Positions 17,383-28,658 are shown, numbered from the stretch's first letter. The stretch: 64,000 nt of DNA from Shewanella canadensis (GCF_003966225.1 NZ_RXNU01000002.1:372001-436000); one strand, 5' to 3'. A program made the numbers and translations. Notes: generated from the letters alone by a model not told the origin.

Positions 17383-18941
17383 TGACAATTGAGCTAAGTC
17401 AGTTCAGGGGGAAAGCAATATTACTCAACCTGATACTACTAATACTACTAATAGTGCCGATAGTCGGCTGCCAGCAGACAAAGTTAGTGTTCACCGACAC
17501 GCAAGAACCTGTCATTTCTAAGTTTGTCCCCCTCAAAGGCGCACCTGAACTATCCCCTACCGCTAAATTGGCGGACGAGGATGAGAGCAAGCTTAGGAAT
17601 ACTCAACCTAGAGTCATGCCATTAACCCCAAGTTTCACGCTGCATCAGTTTCCTGCCAGTCACTCAGGATTGCATTACATCAATTTAGTGTTGATTAACT
17701 CACAGCGCCCATTTAAGGATATCGACGTACTCAACACCGCACTCTATCAGAGGGCAAGTTGGTTATCGGCCAAGAAACCGCTGTCGTGTATCGAAAGCCT
17801 GAAGGTAAGAGCTGGCATGCATAGCATAGCGCTGCAGATGGCCTGCCCAACCGAGGAGATAGGATCGGCACTCTCCATCTTGGCCGCGAGCTGGCAAGAT
17901 AATGCCTTCGATGAGATAGATATCGATACCGTTCGAAGGCAGTTAAAACTAAACAAACATATCAGTGCCTTTACGGGCTCGGAGATAGAGAAGGTCTGGG
18001 CCAGAGAGATACTGGGTGAACGCCATCCCTATAACTTGGCCCTGAACAACCAAGAGCTGCTGCAAGCGCTCACACAAGCCGACTTAATCGACATACAAGG
18101 TGCCATATTACCGGACTCAAAATGGCACCTGCTCATTTCGGGTGAACATTCGGCTAATCATTCGGATAGCTCAGAGTCACTCGACAAGCTCGCGCTGAGT
18201 TTAGCAAACCAGCTACCGCAACTCCGTTCAACAGGCACACAAGCCGCGATCGACTCCTCAACAGTTAACCATGAGAGCTCAGGAACACTTTCGAAAAAAC
18301 AGCTCTATCTTATCGACGCCCCCGGCGCCGTTCAGACTCAGGTCAGAGTCGGATATCGATTGCCAATCGAGTCTGGTCAGTTAAAGCTGAGTAACGAACG
18401 CCTATCCGGTGATCCCCTCACCTGCCACACGTTGGCAAGTTGGCTGGGCCGAAGTTTCTCTGGTCGCCTGTATTACGATCTGAGAGAAAAACGCGGCTTA
18501 ACCTACGGCATTTACGGTCGATGTTTCGACAACCCTCAGTCCCGAACACTGAAGTTTTATGGCAGTACCCAACTTCAACATACCGGCGCCTTCGTCTCCG
18601 GCATACTGGAACATCTCAAACTCGCGATGAGCGAACCGGTGCAAGCGACTGAGCTCGACGCGATTAAGACCTTCGAGAAGAGTAAGCACATACTGGCTAA
18701 CAGCTCCATGGCGGCGATACAGGCAAGTTACATCAAGCGGCTGACGTTAACTCAAAGCAATGGGGATGTGCTGCGTCAACAGGAGGCAATTGCCAGACTA
18801 TCGGCTCAGAAGTTACAACTGATGGCGCAAGCCATCTTCGACTCACCGCCAACCATCTTACTCCGCGGCGATGCCGACCTCATCATCGAAGATCTTAAAA
18901 ATAAACTCCCCGATTGGCAGATAAACATGATCACTCCCTAA
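17379..18941 (+). CDS. M16-family non-catalytic partner, predicted lipoprotein
   Basis: A 520-residue protein with a lipoprotein signal (LIVPIVGCQQ, Cys near residue 31). It lacks the HxxEH zinc motif but retains the second-domain signature GRLYYDLREKRGLTYGIYG, whose Arg and Tyr bind substrate in M16 heterodimers. The gene overlaps the preceding M16 gene by 4 bases (ATGA), so the two products are made together and probably form an active/inactive heterodimer at the membrane. Substrate unknown. GGAGG lies ten bases ahead of the first of two tandem ATG codons. Confidence 0.82.
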   Translation: MMTIELSQFRGKAILLNLILLILLIVPIVGCQQTKLVFTDTQEPVISKFVPLKGAPELSPTAKLADEDESKLRNTQPRVMPLTPSFTLHQFPASHSGLHYINLVLINSQRPFKDIDVLNTALYQRASWLSAKKPLSCIESLKVRAGMHSIALQMACPTEEIGSALSILAASWQDNAFDEIDIDTVRRQLKLNKHISAFTGSEIEKVWAREILGERHPYNLALNNQELLQALTQADLIDIQGAILPDSKWHLLISGEHSANHSDSSESLDKLALSLANQLPQLRSTGTQAAIDSSTVNHESSGTLSKKQLYLIDAPGAVQTQVRVGYRLPIESGQLKLSNERLSGDPLTCHTLASWLGRSFSGRLYYDLREKRGLTYGIYGRCFDNPQSRTLKFYGSTQLQHTGAFVSGILEHLKLAMSEPVQATELDAIKTFEKSKHILANSSMAAIQASYIKRLTLTQSNGDVLRQQEAIARLSAQKLQLMAQAIFDSPPTILLRGDADLIIEDLKNKLPDWQINMITP

Positions 18942-19007
18942 TATGAACAGTCCCAGACGAAGGGAGCTGATATACTCTCAGCCCCTTACCGAAGCAAGTA
19001 TCATCTC

Positions 19008-20162
19008 ATGACTTTATCGCCACTCGAACGTTACCGGAGACGATTAACCCAAGTAGGCTTTGCCTATGATCCGGTACAGGAGCGAGCAGCTGAGCAATTG
19101 GATAGCTTGTTTAAGCAGGTCATCGCTTTTCCTCACCCCGCCAAGTCAGCAGACTCAGGATTAAAGGGCCTCTATATTTGGGGGGATGTTGGTCGCGGTA
19201 AAACCATGTTGATGGACCTGTTCTGTGAGGCGGTATCTGACTCTGGGGCTCAACCACCGCTAAGATTACACTTTCATCGATTTATGGCTCGTATTCATAG
19301 GGAGATGTTGCAGGAATCGGGGCACAGAGAGCCACTAGCGCGTATAGCAAAACGCATCGCTAAGGAGTGCAGGCTTATCTGTTTCGATGAGTTCTTCGTC
19401 TCCGATATAGGTGACGCCATGATCTTGGGCAGATTGTTCGAAGCATTATTTAATCAAGGCGTGGTTTTAGTCGCCACCTCGAACACCCCGATCTCACGTC
19501 TATATGAATCTGGTCTTCAACGAGACCGTTTCTTACCCACAATAGCGCTACTGCAAGATCATAGCATTGAGTTTCACCTCAAGGGGGAGCAAGATCATAG
19601 ATTACGTGACCTTGAATTTAAACAGATCTATTTCTTAAGCCAACAAGTTAACTTTGGTGACATATTTGACGAATCAAACGCTGGTTTTACCCATGAAAAT
19701 GAATCATTACAGGTCTTAGGTCGCCCGATTCCAGTGATCAAAGCCAGTGAATCTCAGGCCTGGTTTAGTTTCGGTGCTCTGTGTGAAGGGCCAAGATCGC
19801 AGCTCGATTATATTGAGCTTGCCAGTCAGTTCGATACCTTGTTTGTCAGTGATATCCCCGTGCTTGGCGGCCGACCTAAATCTTGGATCCGTGCCAGAGG
19901 TACCGAAGACGGCGCTATCGCAACACAAACAGGTGAACGCCAATTATCCTATGCTGTTGGCGACGATCCTGCACGCCGCTTTATCGCTTTAATTGACGAA
20001 CTGTACGACCAACAAGTAAACCTCTATCTATCAGCCGAAGTCCCCTTAGGCGAGCTTTATAGCGACGGTGCGTTAAACTTCGAGTTCAGAAGAACCTTAA
20101 GCCGACTGCAGGAGATGCAGTCGCAAGAGTATGCCGCAAACTCGAAAAGCGTGCTTTCTTAA
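19008..20162 (+). CDS. zapE: Cell division ATPase ZapE (AFG1-like)
   Basis: A 384-residue AFG1-type P-loop ATPase. Walker A is WGDVGRGKT (about 57-65), Walker B is RLICFDEFFVSD, and sensor-like SNTP follows. ZapE associates with the Z-ring and is needed when division occurs under heat or low oxygen. The length is typical. It follows the M16 pair by 66 bp and may be co-transcribed or independent. A weak hairpin (GCTCTGA-AAA-TCAGAGC, 20195-20211) lies downstream. Confidence 0.93.
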   Translation: MTLSPLERYRRRLTQVGFAYDPVQERAAEQLDSLFKQVIAFPHPAKSADSGLKGLYIWGDVGRGKTMLMDLFCEAVSDSGAQPPLRLHFHRFMARIHREMLQESGHREPLARIAKRIAKECRLICFDEFFVSDIGDAMILGRLFEALFNQGVVLVATSNTPISRLYESGLQRDRFLPTIALLQDHSIEFHLKGEQDHRLRDLEFKQIYFLSQQVNFGDIFDESNAGFTHENESLQVLGRPIPVIKASESQAWFSFGALCEGPRSQLDYIELASQFDTLFVSDIPVLGGRPKSWIRARGTEDGAIATQTGERQLSYAVGDDPARRFIALIDELYDQQVNLYLSAEVPLGELYSDGALNFEFRRTLSRLQEMQSQEYAANSKSVLS

Positions 20163-20356
20163 CTTAACCAATATTCAAACTTCCCCATTCAGAGGCTCTG
20201 AAAATCAGAGCTTCTCCTGGCAATGCTCCAGGCGATACATGCCCTTCAATAGAAACAGAGTAAAGATGTTGGTTTCACGTAATTTTTACTTCCAGTCCCC
20301 TCAGCTCAAGATAGTGAACTAGTATTGAAGATGTAGTTTTACCTTTAGGGGGCACA

Positions 20357-22444
20357 ATGATTCAATTTTCCAGTATTCGACACCAGATCTTACTCTTTGG
20401 TTCTACAAGCTTGCTTGCTGTCGCCCTAGCCATCATCGGCTATGGCTACTTTTCCAACCAATCTCTGCGGCATGAAGTCCACGACAGTGTGTTGAGTCAG
20501 GCGCAAGATCAAGTGATAAAGAATATTAATTTATCCGCCCAGCAAGAGGCATTGAAAATCAATGCCGCATTCGACCATGCCATGGATATTGCAACCTCAG
20601 TAGCAGGGGGCCTGTTTCCAGAAGCTCCCGGTCTTAGCCGCGAGCAAGTCAACAGCATGCTTAAGAATCTGGTCGAAAATAATCATGATATTTTAGGCAT
20701 ATATACAGGATGGGAAGCCAACCGATTCGATGGGCTTGATTCCGGTAATACCAACAACCGCTACTCACTACCCGGTGGTAATTTCGCCCCCTATTGGACA
20801 CGTTCAGCATCAGGCAAAATTGATATTCAACCTTTAAGCGACTTCTATTCAGAAAAGCTCTCGGCCACTGGAATAAGGAGCTCCGAATGGTATCTGTGTC
20901 CTATGGAGAGTCGCTCGCCGTGTGTTGTCGATCCCGCCTCATATGAAGTCCAGGGAGTCGATACGCTGTTAAGCTCGTTTGTCGCACCAGTTATACGTGA
21001 CGGTCAATATGTCGGTATGGTTGGCGTCGATTACTCACTAAACTTCTTGCAGCAACTAGCAACACAGGCCGCCGATAATCTTTTTAACGGTGCCTCAAGA
21101 GTGATAATCCTCAGCCCCAGAGGACTTATCAGCGCCGATAGCCGCAATAAAAACAATATTAGCAAGTCAGCCAACAGCTCAGATATCGGCCAGCTACTTA
21201 CAGACAGACAAAAACAGCAAGCTTCGATCACAGATAGCAGTATCATCGCCAGTAAAACTTTTGCCGTCACAGGTACAAATACCCAGTGGGAAATTTTAAT
21301 CCAGGTCCCCAAAGAGCTGGCATTAGCTGAAGCCAATGCCATTGTTGAACAGCTGGAAACTGGCTTTGCCGCTAATCTTAGCGGACAACTCCTCGTAGGT
21401 TGTATCGCCGCCATTTTTGGCATGCTACTCATATGGCTCATGTCAGGCTCAATCAATCGTCCCATTCGTGAGTTAGTCGACGTGGTAGCCAACTTAACTC
21501 AATCGGGTGGCGACTTAACTCAAGAGATAAAAATATCCCGGCGCGATGAAACTGGCCAGCTCGCTACTCACCTCAATACCTTTATCGAAAACGTACGTTC
21601 CATAGTTTCGGATGTCGCAAATAGCATGAGCGAGCTCACCCACAGCGCCGAGCGTAATGCGGCCCTTTCAGAATCTGGCAGGGAACAGATCAGCACTCAA
21701 CAGATGGAGATAGAGCAAGTCGTCACCGCTACCAATGAGATGTCATCTACAGCCCACAGTGTCTCCGATAATGCCCAGGTAACAGCTGACTCAGTTTCAA
21801 CCACCCAAGAGTCTGTTTCAAAAGGCCAAGAGGTGGTTCAAGCCAATGCAGAGGGGTTGCAGTCTCTGTCTGAACACGTCAACCATGCATCTAATGAAAT
21901 TATTGAGTTAGAGAAGCAAACTGAGAGTATTGGCTCCATCTTGGATGTTATTCGAAATATCTCAGAGCAAACCAACCTATTAGCGCTCAATGCGGCTATT
22001 GAGGCAGCAAGAGCTGGCGAACAAGGACGAGGCTTTGCTGTGGTTGCCGATGAAGTAAGAGTGCTGGCCACTCGAACCGCAGACTCTACCGATGAAATAC
22101 AGCAGATGATTGATACGCTTCGAAGTAAGAGTAAGCAAGCTGTGAATACCATGAGCGAAAGTAGAGTGCTGAGCCAAACCTGCTTAACTCATGCGAATCA
22201 GGCCGTAGAAGAACTCAATGAAGTGAATAATCAGAGTAGTAAGATCCAAGATATGGCGCATCAGATAGCCAGTGCGGCAGAGGAACAAGCGGCTGTGACC
22301 GAAGAGGTAAACCGCAATATTGTCGCTATCAATGACGCGGCAGAATCTTTAGCTCAGGGGGCTGTGTCGGCTCAAGAGGAAAGCAGCAGCTCAGCCAGGC
22401 TCGTCGATGAAGTTAACGAAAAAATTAATCATTTCCGCTACTGA
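20357..22444 (+). CDS. Methyl-accepting chemotaxis protein with dCache sensor
   Basis: A 695-residue transmembrane chemoreceptor. First membrane helix at about 10-30; a large periplasmic double-Cache domain (about 40-325) with [12 protein letters not shown] and APYWTRS; second helix at about 338-360; HAMP; then a cytoplasmic signalling domain with the hairpin tip [35 protein letters not shown] block. Cache domains usually bind small organic ligands such as amino acids; the ligand is unknown. GGGGG precedes ATG. No CheR-tethering pentapeptide at the C-terminus. Confidence 0.92.
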   Translation: MIQFSSIRHQILLFGSTSLLAVALAIIGYGYFSNQSLRHEVHDSVLSQAQDQVIKNINLSAQQEALKINAAFDHAMDIATSVAGGLFPEAPGLSREQVNSMLKNLVENNHDILGIYTGWEANRFDGLDSGNTNNRYSLPGGNFAPYWTRSASGKIDIQPLSDFYSEKLSATGIRSSEWYLCPMESRSPCVVDPASYEVQGVDTLLSSFVAPVIRDGQYVGMVGVDYSLNFLQQLATQAADNLFNGASRVIILSPRGLISADSRNKNNISKSANSSDIGQLLTDRQKQQASITDSSIIASKTFAVTGTNTQWEILIQVPKELALAEANAIVEQLETGFAANLSGQLLVGCIAAIFGMLLIWLMSGSINRPIRELVDVVANLTQSGGDLTQEIKISRRDETGQLATHLNTFIENVRSIVSDVANSMSELTHSAERNAALSESGREQISTQQMEIEQVVTATNEMSSTAHSVSDNAQVTADSVSTTQESVSKGQEVVQANAEGLQSLSEHVNHASNEIIELEKQTESIGSILDVIRNISEQTNLLALNAAIEAARAGEQGRGFAVVADEVRVLATRTADSTDEIQQMIDTLRSKSKQAVNTMSESRVLSQTCLTHANQAVEELNEVNNQSSKIQDMAHQIASAAEEQAAVTEEVNRNIVAINDAAESLAQGAVSAQEESSSSARLVDEVNEKINHFRY

Positions 22445-22479
22445 TAAACGCTCAATATCAGGTTATTTAACCCCCCAAT

Positions 22480-22500
22480 AAGGCTCGAGTTTCGAGCCTT
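22480..22500 (+). terminator. Probable terminator hairpin after the dCache chemoreceptor
   Basis: AAGGCTCGA (22480-22488) pairs with TCGAGCCTT (22492-22500). The stem is strong but the following bases (ATCTCC) lack a T-run, so efficiency is uncertain. Confidence 0.5.
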
Positions 22501-22622
22501 ATCTCCAACCTCAACTTGATTTCAATTGGTAAATACAAGGACATTCTTCCATAAAATTGTTTGCTTTTTTATCAAATAGAACAAGACTTAAAAGGAGTAT
22601 TATAGAGACATGGGGGTTATCA

Positions 22623-24863
22623 ATGAGCCAAAGACTGTTAATTATTTTATCTGCTCTGGCACTTCTTATCGGCGGCTGCGAACAAGACCCTTTGGTAAAA
22701 CGGCAAGTGAAAGCTGTGGCTCCAATGAACCAAGAAAATACACTATTACAGATAGATAAGCACATAAGTCTCACACCCAGACCAGAAGAGACTTTCTCTT
22801 TCCCTATACAACTCGGTGAAGTCGGCCCCGCCGATAGTCTCTACTCCGGGCAGCGACAATATCCTTTTTATTGCATGACATTGGATGCCGGTCTGGGGCA
22901 ACCTCTAGTCGATAATGAGGAAGGCTATGGAGTACCGGTCTACGATGGCAACGAGCAGATTATTGGCTACAGTAAAGACTGCCTCATCAGATCGAGATTG
23001 GATTACTACTATGCAGTGACTGGCGATGTAGATGATGACTACGCAATCAAACCCTACGACATAGATAACCCACCAGCAAAGTCCAGCATCGCGCATATAG
23101 AGGTTGCGGGGAAGCTCGTCCCTGAGATCTATCGCTTAGAAAGAGGCAGCATCAACCGCTACGTCTATCATATCGTCATGTTAGTGCCCGAACATGGCTT
23201 GGGTAACCGCAATATAAAACAGTTCTGGAACAAGAAGCTGCTCTATCAATTTAAAGGCGGCTCCAGCATCGGCTTCAGGCAAGGTCAGATTGGGGCGGAG
23301 CGATTTATCGGCAGACGGAGATCTCTCTTATCACAAGGATACGCAGTCATAGGTTCCAGTGGTAATAACACCAGCTACTCCTACAACATGCTCTTGGCCG
23401 AAGATATTGCCAGGAGAGTAAAGAAACAATTCACCTCCCTCTATGGCGAACCCATATATACCTTGGGCATTGGCGGCTCGGGTGGAGCATTAGCCCAATA
23501 CCTGATAGCGCAAAACAGTGAAGGAATACTGGATGGGTTAATGCCGCTATACAGTTATCCGGATATGGTCTCGCAATCAATTTTCATACTCGATTGTGAC
23601 TTGCTACAGCACTACTTCAATATTACAGCGAATGACAATGACAAGTGGCGGGACTGGGAGCAGAGAGAAAATATTGAAGGCATGAATGGCATCAATGATT
23701 TCGAGCACCCCTATACCTTTCTGGTACCTCTCAATCAACTGTTCGCAGGAGCATGGCCATCTATGCCTAACGGTAGCAGCGAATGCGTCTACTCCTGGTT
23801 TATCGCCTCAACTTTCTTCTATAACCCCAAGCAGGGCTATATTAAGCCCTTCTTCTCTGACGATGTGAAAGCTCAGGTAAATTGGACTTACTGGCAAGAC
23901 TTAGCACAGATCTATGGGGTCGATAACAATGGCTTCGCTCGCACGACCTGGGGCAATGAGGGAGTTCAATATGGCCTGATGGCACTTCGCCGAGGTGACA
24001 TCAGTATCGAAGAGTTTATTCACCTCAATCAATACATTGGCTCCTGGGTTCCTCAGGATAAGATGCAAAAAGAGACGGCGTTTACGCCATTGGGAATGAA
24101 ATTCCCCTTGTGGTTAAGCCTTTGGAGTCGTAATAACATTACCGAACCTTCTCCCGATATTGCGAAGAGAAAACCTGCCGATCCGGAAGCGATCATTAAT
24201 GGCTATCGCTATGGACAGATCTTTATCGGAAAGGCGGAACTGCCTATCTTAGAGATCCGCCACTACCTGGAAGATGAGCTCAATATGCATCATACGGCCG
24301 CCTCTTTTGAGAGCCGTCTCAGGATCCAGAGTTATCAGGGCCATAACGATAATCAGGTTATCTGGATATCCCACAAGGACTACACCCCACTCAGGGAGGG
24401 GGTTGAGTATTTAGATCGCTGGCTAATGAGCTTAAAAGCCTCTGATGACAAAGATCCTGTGGCTGCGAAACCCGAATCGCTACGCGATGCCTGTATAGGT
24501 AGTCGGGGAGAGATACTATTCGAAGGAGATAATGTGTGGGACGGGGAGTGGAACAACCGCTTACCGGGAGAGTGTAGTAAAATATTCCCTAACTACAGCA
24601 ATATTCGGGTTCAGGCGGGAGGTCCATGGGCGGGCAGCATCTTTAAGTGTGGCCGGATCCCGGTTACCAGTGCTATAGCAAATGGTACCTATGGTGACAT
24701 ATCTATGACCCCATACCTGCAAAAGTTAACATCGATATTTCCTGATGGCGTCTGCGATTATAATCAAGGTGACATAGCCAGACCCGATATGGGATTAAGC
24801 CCTATGCTGCACGCAAAAAAGAACCCTAAGATCAGATACAGCAATCAGGCTCAAGCCAAATAA
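22623..24863 (+). CDS. DUF6351-like lipoprotein, putative alpha/beta hydrolase
   Basis: A 746-residue protein with a lipoprotein signal (ALALLIGGCEQ, Cys near residue 19). It contains GIGGSGGALAQY, a nucleophile-elbow-like Ser motif (about residues 280-291), and further Trp-rich segments. I place it with DUF6351, a family of large exported proteins that resemble alpha/beta hydrolases (tannase/esterase-like); the assignment is from memory. The start is taken at the ATG at 22623, which begins the lipoprotein signal; a 22-residue upstream extension would disrupt it. It is a single gene, and the substrate is unknown. Confidence 0.6.
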   Translation: MSQRLLIILSALALLIGGCEQDPLVKRQVKAVAPMNQENTLLQIDKHISLTPRPEETFSFPIQLGEVGPADSLYSGQRQYPFYCMTLDAGLGQPLVDNEEGYGVPVYDGNEQIIGYSKDCLIRSRLDYYYAVTGDVDDDYAIKPYDIDNPPAKSSIAHIEVAGKLVPEIYRLERGSINRYVYHIVMLVPEHGLGNRNIKQFWNKKLLYQFKGGSSIGFRQGQIGAERFIGRRRSLLSQGYAVIGSSGNNTSYSYNMLLAEDIARRVKKQFTSLYGEPIYTLGIGGSGGALAQYLIAQNSEGILDGLMPLYSYPDMVSQSIFILDCDLLQHYFNITANDNDKWRDWEQRENIEGMNGINDFEHPYTFLVPLNQLFAGAWPSMPNGSSECVYSWFIASTFFYNPKQGYIKPFFSDDVKAQVNWTYWQDLAQIYGVDNNGFARTTWGNEGVQYGLMALRRGDISIEEFIHLNQYIGSWVPQDKMQKETAFTPLGMKFPLWLSLWSRNNITEPSPDIAKRKPADPEAIINGYRYGQIFIGKAELPILEIRHYLEDELNMHHTAASFESRLRIQSYQGHNDNQVIWISHKDYTPLREGVEYLDRWLMSLKASDDKDPVAAKPESLRDACIGSRGEILFEGDNVWDGEWNNRLPGECSKIFPNYSNIRVQAGGPWAGSIFKCGRIPVTSAIANGTYGDISMTPYLQKLTSIFPDGVCDYNQGDIARPDMGLSPMLHAKKNPKIRYSNQAQAK

Positions 24864-25036
24864 CGATTGAACCTCAGTACAGCCCCTCATCCACAGGAAC
24901 AGGGGCTATAACTAAGCTTATTCCAGCCTCAAGAGGAGCCATTCTTCTCCGCATTCGAAGTGCCCGAACCAACTGGACAAAGGGGGGATTGCAGTTATCC
25001 TTAATTATATCATTTCGGATAATCAGAGAAGCATAG

Positions 25037-25897
25037 ATGAATAAATTGAATCTGCTTCATTCTGGCTTACTGATAGCCAGCATGCTCATAAGCTTGGCTC
25101 CCTCCCTAGTGCATAGCGCAGAAACCGACGCCAAAAAGAGCCACTCTCCTTCCGCCGTTCATTGGGAATACTCGGGCTCTGCAGGTCCCTCTAATTGGCA
25201 CAAGATTTCGGATAAATTTGCACTATGCGGCAGCGGTAAACGTCAGTCTCCGGTCGATATTCAGTATGAGACACCCGCAAACCTCTATCCGCTAGTTTTT
25301 CGGCACCAGTCAATCCCCCTGCAGGTCGTTAATAACGGACATACCCTTCAGGCTAACTATGGCACCTTGATAACCAATGAAACAGTCAAGATAGGTGGTA
25401 AGAACTACCCAATAAAACAAAAGCCTGTGTATATCAGCCAAATGATGCTGGGAGATCTGCCCTATAAACTACTGCAACTTCACTTCCACACTCCCAGTGA
25501 GCATGCGATAAACGGGCGACGTGCGGCCATGGAGGTACATATGGTTCACCAGAGCGCAGATGGCAACTTAGCCGTTGTAGGCGTGCTACTTAGCCACGGG
25601 AAGCAAAACCCCATATTGCAGCAAATACTCGATAATGCTTCACCCACCATCAATCAGGTTAATGCACCACAGGGACTCACCATTAACACCTCAGTTCTTC
25701 TTCCGGCTAATCGTCAATTTTTTCATTACTCAGGCTCGTTGACGACACCGCCCTGCAGCGAAAACGTGAATTGGTTCGTCATGAAGAGTGAGATGCAAGT
25801 GTCGGATCAACAGGTTAAGCGTTTTACGCAGCTGATTGGCAATAATGCACGGCCACTGCAAGAGATAAACTGGCGCTCCATGCTGATATCCGAATAA
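25037..25897 (+). CDS. cah: Periplasmic alpha-carbonic anhydrase
   Basis: A 286-residue exported enzyme interconverting CO2 and bicarbonate. A signal peptide ends near HSA (about residue 27). The family core is clear: HWEYSG, QSPVDI, the zinc histidines of LQLHFHTPSEH (two) and AMEVHMVHQ (third), and the LTTPPCSENVNW strand with the Thr of the active site. The two Cys (in FALCGSG and TPPCSE) probably form the usual disulfide. The length is slightly above E. coli-type family members. It is followed 46 bp later by a chemoreceptor gene. Confidence 0.94.
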   Translation: MNKLNLLHSGLLIASMLISLAPSLVHSAETDAKKSHSPSAVHWEYSGSAGPSNWHKISDKFALCGSGKRQSPVDIQYETPANLYPLVFRHQSIPLQVVNNGHTLQANYGTLITNETVKIGGKNYPIKQKPVYISQMMLGDLPYKLLQLHFHTPSEHAINGRRAAMEVHMVHQSADGNLAVVGVLLSHGKQNPILQQILDNASPTINQVNAPQGLTINTSVLLPANRQFFHYSGSLTTPPCSENVNWFVMKSEMQVSDQQVKRFTQLIGNNARPLQEINWRSMLISE

Positions 25898-25943
25898 GCG
25901 TACCTGAGGCACAAAAAATCAGGCGGCAACAAAGGAAATACTG

Positions 25944-27611
25944 ATGAACAACCTGTCTTTAAAAGCAAAACTCCTGGGAAGTGCTGGCTTCCTACTTCTT
26001 CTGCTCATATTCAGCTCTGGCTTCGCTATCTATTCCATGAATAACATAGGCCATGAGCTGGAAACGATTGCAGAACAGGATATCCCTCTGACAGAAAAAC
26101 TGGCGGCGATAACGACTCACCAGCTCGAGCAAGCGGTTCAGTTCGAGCGCGCACTCCATTACGGAAACCAGTTGCAGTCTGCAGAGGGGGCGGCGGCACA
26201 CTTCAGAAAAGCTGTACAACGTTTTGATGCTGGCAGTGAAGAGATAGAGGCTGAGATGCATCAGGCCGATGCCATGATTGAGGCGGTGATAGTTGGTGCC
26301 TCAGGGGAAACGCTTCAAGAGTTTACAACATTAAACCTTGGGCTTAAAAAGGTAGAGGAGGAGCATATAGATTTTGTCGAGCATGCACATCAGGTGTTTA
26401 TTCTGCTCGCCGAGGGTAATTTACATGCCGCAGAGGAGCTGGCCCAGAAGGTTGAGCACGAAGAGGACCAGATGGATCGAGAGCTCGAAGCCCTGCTAGC
26501 TGAAATTGGTCGATTTACCGAGGCCAGCGCCAGACACGCCGAAGACTATGAACACAATGCTATCGTCATGCTGATAACCATAGCAGGAGTCAGCATAACA
26601 TTCGGCATCATAACGAGCTGGATCACGGCTAACAATATCATTACCGGAATACGCTCAGCCATCACCACGGCATCGGGGGATCTCTCTCAAAGCATAGAGG
26701 TGAAAAGTAGCGACGAGATAGGTGAACTCCTGACCGCCATGAACGGGATGCGTCAGAAGCTATTAAACCTGCTTTCTGATATCTCGGAGATGACGGTTCA
26801 GCTCTCAACAGCCGCCGAAGAGCTATCTATGGTCACAGCACAAACAAGCTCTACCATAGACAAGCAGCGTGATGAAACGGAGCAGGTTGCCACCGCCATG
26901 AATGAATTAACGGCCACCAGTCGGGATGTTGCGACAAATATTGCCCACACAGCAACCTCGGCGACTCACGCCGCACAAGAGACGGATAACGGTGCAAAGG
27001 TAGTTCAGCAGGTTATTGGACAGATAAATGAACTCGCCACTCAGCTGGAGGAGTCGGCTCAGGCCATTAATGAAGTCGAAAGCCAGAGCGGCGCAATCAC
27101 CTCTATGCTCGATGTGATTAAAGGGATTGCAGAGCAGACGAATCTGTTGGCATTGAATGCCGCCATCGAAGCGGCGCGCGCCGGTGAGCAGGGACGAGGC
27201 TTCGCCGTCGTTGCCGACGAGGTGCGCACACTCGCCACCCGCACCCAGCAATCCACCGAAGAGATCAACGAGATCATAGGTAAGCTACAGTCCGGCTCAC
27301 ACAGGGCCGTATCTGTAATGGAGAAGAGTCAACATCAGTCACAATCGGCCGTAGATTTAGCCAGTCGTTCGGGGAATGCACTGAGTACCATCGCAGAAGC
27401 GATGGACAACATCAATCAGATGAGTGATCAAATTGCCTCGGCGTCTGAGGAGCAAACAGCCGTGTCTGAAGAGGTCAATCGCAATATTGATAAAATCCAT
27501 AATATGTCTATCGAGCTTGCCACAGGCGCGACCGAAACGGCCAAGGCGGGACAGGAACTCGCCGAGATCAGTGCCAGATTGCAAACCCAGGTTAAACAAT
27601 TTCAAACCTGA
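25944..27611 (+). CDS. Methyl-accepting chemotaxis protein with helical sensor domain
   Basis: A 555-residue chemoreceptor. Membrane helices at about 8-30 and 205-228 bracket a 175-residue periplasmic region that is almost all alpha-helical and very rich in Glu, Gln and His (for example [14 protein letters not shown]), so a four-helix-bundle sensor rather than Cache. HAMP and a standard signalling domain follow, with [20 protein letters not shown]. The many His and Glu residues could bind a metal or sense pH, which is speculation prompted also by the adjacent carbonic anhydrase. AAGGAA precedes ATG. Confidence 0.92.
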   Translation: MNNLSLKAKLLGSAGFLLLLLIFSSGFAIYSMNNIGHELETIAEQDIPLTEKLAAITTHQLEQAVQFERALHYGNQLQSAEGAAAHFRKAVQRFDAGSEEIEAEMHQADAMIEAVIVGASGETLQEFTTLNLGLKKVEEEHIDFVEHAHQVFILLAEGNLHAAEELAQKVEHEEDQMDRELEALLAEIGRFTEASARHAEDYEHNAIVMLITIAGVSITFGIITSWITANNIITGIRSAITTASGDLSQSIEVKSSDEIGELLTAMNGMRQKLLNLLSDISEMTVQLSTAAEELSMVTAQTSSTIDKQRDETEQVATAMNELTATSRDVATNIAHTATSATHAAQETDNGAKVVQQVIGQINELATQLEESAQAINEVESQSGAITSMLDVIKGIAEQTNLLALNAAIEAARAGEQGRGFAVVADEVRTLATRTQQSTEEINEIIGKLQSGSHRAVSVMEKSQHQSQSAVDLASRSGNALSTIAEAMDNINQMSDQIASASEEQTAVSEEVNRNIDKIHNMSIELATGATETAKAGQELAEISARLQTQVKQFQT

Positions 27612-27683
27612 TACCTGCTTAGCCGCTCTTTACTATCGAGCTGTATTGGGTTATCGACAAAAACCCAAAATCTACACTTGGCT

Positions 27684-27715
27684 TTCTGCCGTTATTCTTA
27701 AAAATGACGGCAGAA
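27684..27715. terminator. Strong hairpin downstream of the second chemoreceptor gene
   Basis: TTCTGCCGTTATT (27684-27696) pairs with AATGACGGCAGAA (27703-27715), 13 pairs with one G-T, loop six bases. There is no proper T-run, so it is either an inefficient terminator or an mRNA 3'-end stabiliser. Confidence 0.45.
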
Positions 27716-27794
27716 ACCGGCTCTGGTTATTTTGACCTCTACCTGAATTAAGCATAAGATCCCTTATCCCTTGATAATTAAGAGCCTAATAACA

Positions 27795-28586
27795 ATGGGA
27801 TCGACCATAGATATCAGTTGGGGGCAATTAGCCCTGTTTATGTCAGTACTGTTTATTCCCCTGCTCATCAATCGAAGGTTTGAACTCAGATTAGGCCGTG
27901 ATATCTCCATTGCGGTGATACGAATGACGGTGCAATTAATCCTGGTAGGCTTATACCTGGAGTTTCTGTTTGAGCTCAACAGTCCACTGTTAAATATGCT
28001 CTGGTTAAGCGTCATGATCCTCATCGGAGCGAGTGCGATCATCGGCGGCGTTAAGCTCCCCAAGCGCGTCTTGTACCTTCCCGTTTTTACCGGGTTAATT
28101 ATCGCCATAACACCGCTTATGCTTATCCTGCTGGCCGTCTTATTAAAACCGCAGCCCATCTTCAGCGCGCAATACACTATCCCACTCGCCGGCATGCTAC
28201 TGGGTAATAGTCTCAGTGGGAATATTGTTGCCTTGCAAAGATTATTTACAGCGTTTGAAGAGAAGCGGATGGAGTACGAAGGCGTCCTGGCCCTGGGGGG
28301 AAAACCGAATCAGGCGGCCTATCCTTTCGTTCAATCGGCCTTGAAGCAATCTTTAGCCCCTATTCTGGCCTCCATGACAACCACGGGGCTAGTTACACTA
28401 CCGGGTATGATGACGGGTCAGATTTTGGGAGGTACCGATCCTATGGTCGCAATCAAATATCAGTTAGTCATACTGGTTGCGATATTTGTCATGTTAAGTG
28501 TGTCTGTGACTATTTCATTAGTCCTGTCGGTAAGAAGCAGTATTGAACCCACAGGGTTTATCAAGATCCATATTGGCAAGTCATAA
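27795..28586 (+). CDS. FetB-like ABC transporter permease (UPF0014)
   Basis: A 263-residue membrane protein with about seven membrane helices. The region from RRFELRLGRDISIAVIRMTVQL to LAGMLLGNSLSG and the cytoplasmic segment EGVLALGGKPNQAAYPFVQSALKQSLAPILASMTTTGLVTLPGMMTG-like block are hallmarks of the UPF0014/FetB family, which with the ATPase FetA exports iron and protects from peroxide. No ATPase gene is adjacent, so the FetA partner must lie elsewhere or be absent. The ATG at 27795 is chosen; the longer frame would start at TTG at 27771 with no better ribosome site. Confidence 0.85.
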   Translation: MGSTIDISWGQLALFMSVLFIPLLINRRFELRLGRDISIAVIRMTVQLILVGLYLEFLFELNSPLLNMLWLSVMILIGASAIIGGVKLPKRVLYLPVFTGLIIAITPLMLILLAVLLKPQPIFSAQYTIPLAGMLLGNSLSGNIVALQRLFTAFEEKRMEYEGVLALGGKPNQAAYPFVQSALKQSLAPILASMTTTGLVTLPGMMTGQILGGTDPMVAIKYQLVILVAIFVMLSVSVTISLVLSVRSSIEPTGFIKIHIGKS

Positions 28587-28658
28587 AATGAATGAAAGGT
28601 ATTAGGTGTTAGCGGGCATCTGATTTGCGCCTGCAAGCTGGATATTGAAAGACTGGGA

